Assembly: GCA_947359465.1 (NCBI GenBank)
Contig: OX375872.1
Coordinates: 84,996,931 to 85,060,930, forward strand
Length of the DNA stretch: 64,000 nt
Reading direction: 5' to 3'
From: Metellina segmentata
Taxonomy: Eukaryota; Arthropoda; Arachnida; Araneae; Tetragnathidae
Notes under the pieces: generated by a model
What the model saw: only the letters and a program-made list of their open reading frames with translations
Database searches by the model: none
What the model was told of the DNA's origin: nothing
Shown: positions 63,686 to 64,000 of the stretch, one piece after another
Layout of the letters: each line of letters begins with the position of its first letter
Position numbering within the stretch: the stretch's first letter is position 1
Position numbers and translations under genes: made by a program

Positions 63686-64000
63686 TGGAAGTCAGTTTTT
63701 AAAAAGATTAATGACTCATTACTTTCTACCCGAAAAAAAGAACCAATTAACATTGGGACATGTAATATTCACACAATACATTATCCTTTTCTTAAAGGTC
63801 TAAAAGAGTTAGGGGGAGATGTGTCTGAACTAGTTTTTACTATTCACAGATTTTTTAATCAGTGGCCTAAGCGTTGGTCAACATACAAAAAATCAGAAGC
63901 ATTACATTGACAGTGTTAAATATCTTTTGAAGAAGTTCTCCTTCAGTTCATCTCTCCTTAAAAGTTTATCTTGTCTTGATCCTCTTGAGAGACTCAGTGG
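63686..64000 (+). pseudogene. hAT-transposase-like fragment
   Basis: After a splice-acceptor-like CTTTTTTAG the frame from 63686 reads WKSVFKKINDSLLS, then EPINIGTCNIHTIHYPFLKG, LKELGGDVSELVFTIHRFF and NQWPKRWSTYKKSEALH before a stop. A neighbouring frame then gives KYLLKKFSFSSSLLKSLSCLDP to the window end. NIGTCNIH..H..F.KGL and the later LLK.L.CLDP pattern match arthropod hAT-family transposase-derived proteins as I recall them. The middle, including the expected RW-rich block, is missing or damaged. It could be a decayed transposon or part of a domesticated gene continuing outside the window. Confidence 0.5.

Overview
The window is AT-rich, intron-bearing, repeat-laden animal DNA. Spliced genes, Pol III SINEs, Tc1/mariner, Kolobok-like, piggyBac-like and hAT elements, I-like and CR1-like LINEs and a Bel/Pao LTR retrotransposon all point to an arthropod. 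Two genes resembling the mite group-7 allergen lipid-binding family make an arachnid (mite, tick, spider or scorpion) the best guess. That placement is inference; no single sequence decides it.

Host genes are few and all incomplete in the window. (1) On the minus strand at 14393-18594 a single 4.2 kb last exon encodes a group-7-allergen-like (TULIP-type) domain followed by about 1,150 residues of acidic repeat tail, ending in ten almost identical 24/26-residue units. (2) On the plus strand at 31314-32179 lies a short paralogue with the same domain but no repeat tail. Its splice acceptor sits in the same phase and at the same place, and the two genes lie head to head. (3) On the plus strand from 54933, exons 1 and 2 of a mitoferrin-type mitochondrial iron carrier are separated by a 5.2 kb repeat-filled intron; the rest of the gene lies beyond the window.

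Layout. 1-14 kb: a SINE field in which two decayed duplicates of the 3' part of gene 1 are embedded (about 1.47-6.2 kb and 8.17-13.3 kb), plus two broken Tc1-like elements and a TTAA-flanked MITE. 14-18.7 kb: gene 1. 18.9-20.3 kb: a Tc1-like element with TIRs and TA duplication. 20.3-31 kb: mostly anonymous AT-rich DNA with SINEs of two families and an inverted repeat pair. 31-34 kb: gene 2 and a piggyBac-like MITE. 34.4-53.7 kb: a nest of transposons: a fold-back element; an I-like LINE interrupted by a DD41D mariner with an intact transposase; a CR1-like LINE interrupted by a Bel/Pao element with two identical LTRs; and a Kolobok-like element carrying an internal 176-bp satellite. 54.9-62 kb: mitoferrin with intronic repeats, including another Tc1-like element. 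62-64 kb: little recognisable until a hAT-transposase-like fragment at the window end.

The most noteworthy points are the lipid-binding-domain plus giant acidic repeat tail protein and its triplicated locus with a 201-bp perfectly identical patch between otherwise diverged copies; the intact DD41D element; a SINE family sharing its 3' tail with the I-like LINE in the same window; TTAA-flanked elements whose transposase looks Mutator-like but whose target site fits Kolobok; and the young Bel/Pao copy. All element and family names rest on recognition by eye, not on database searches.
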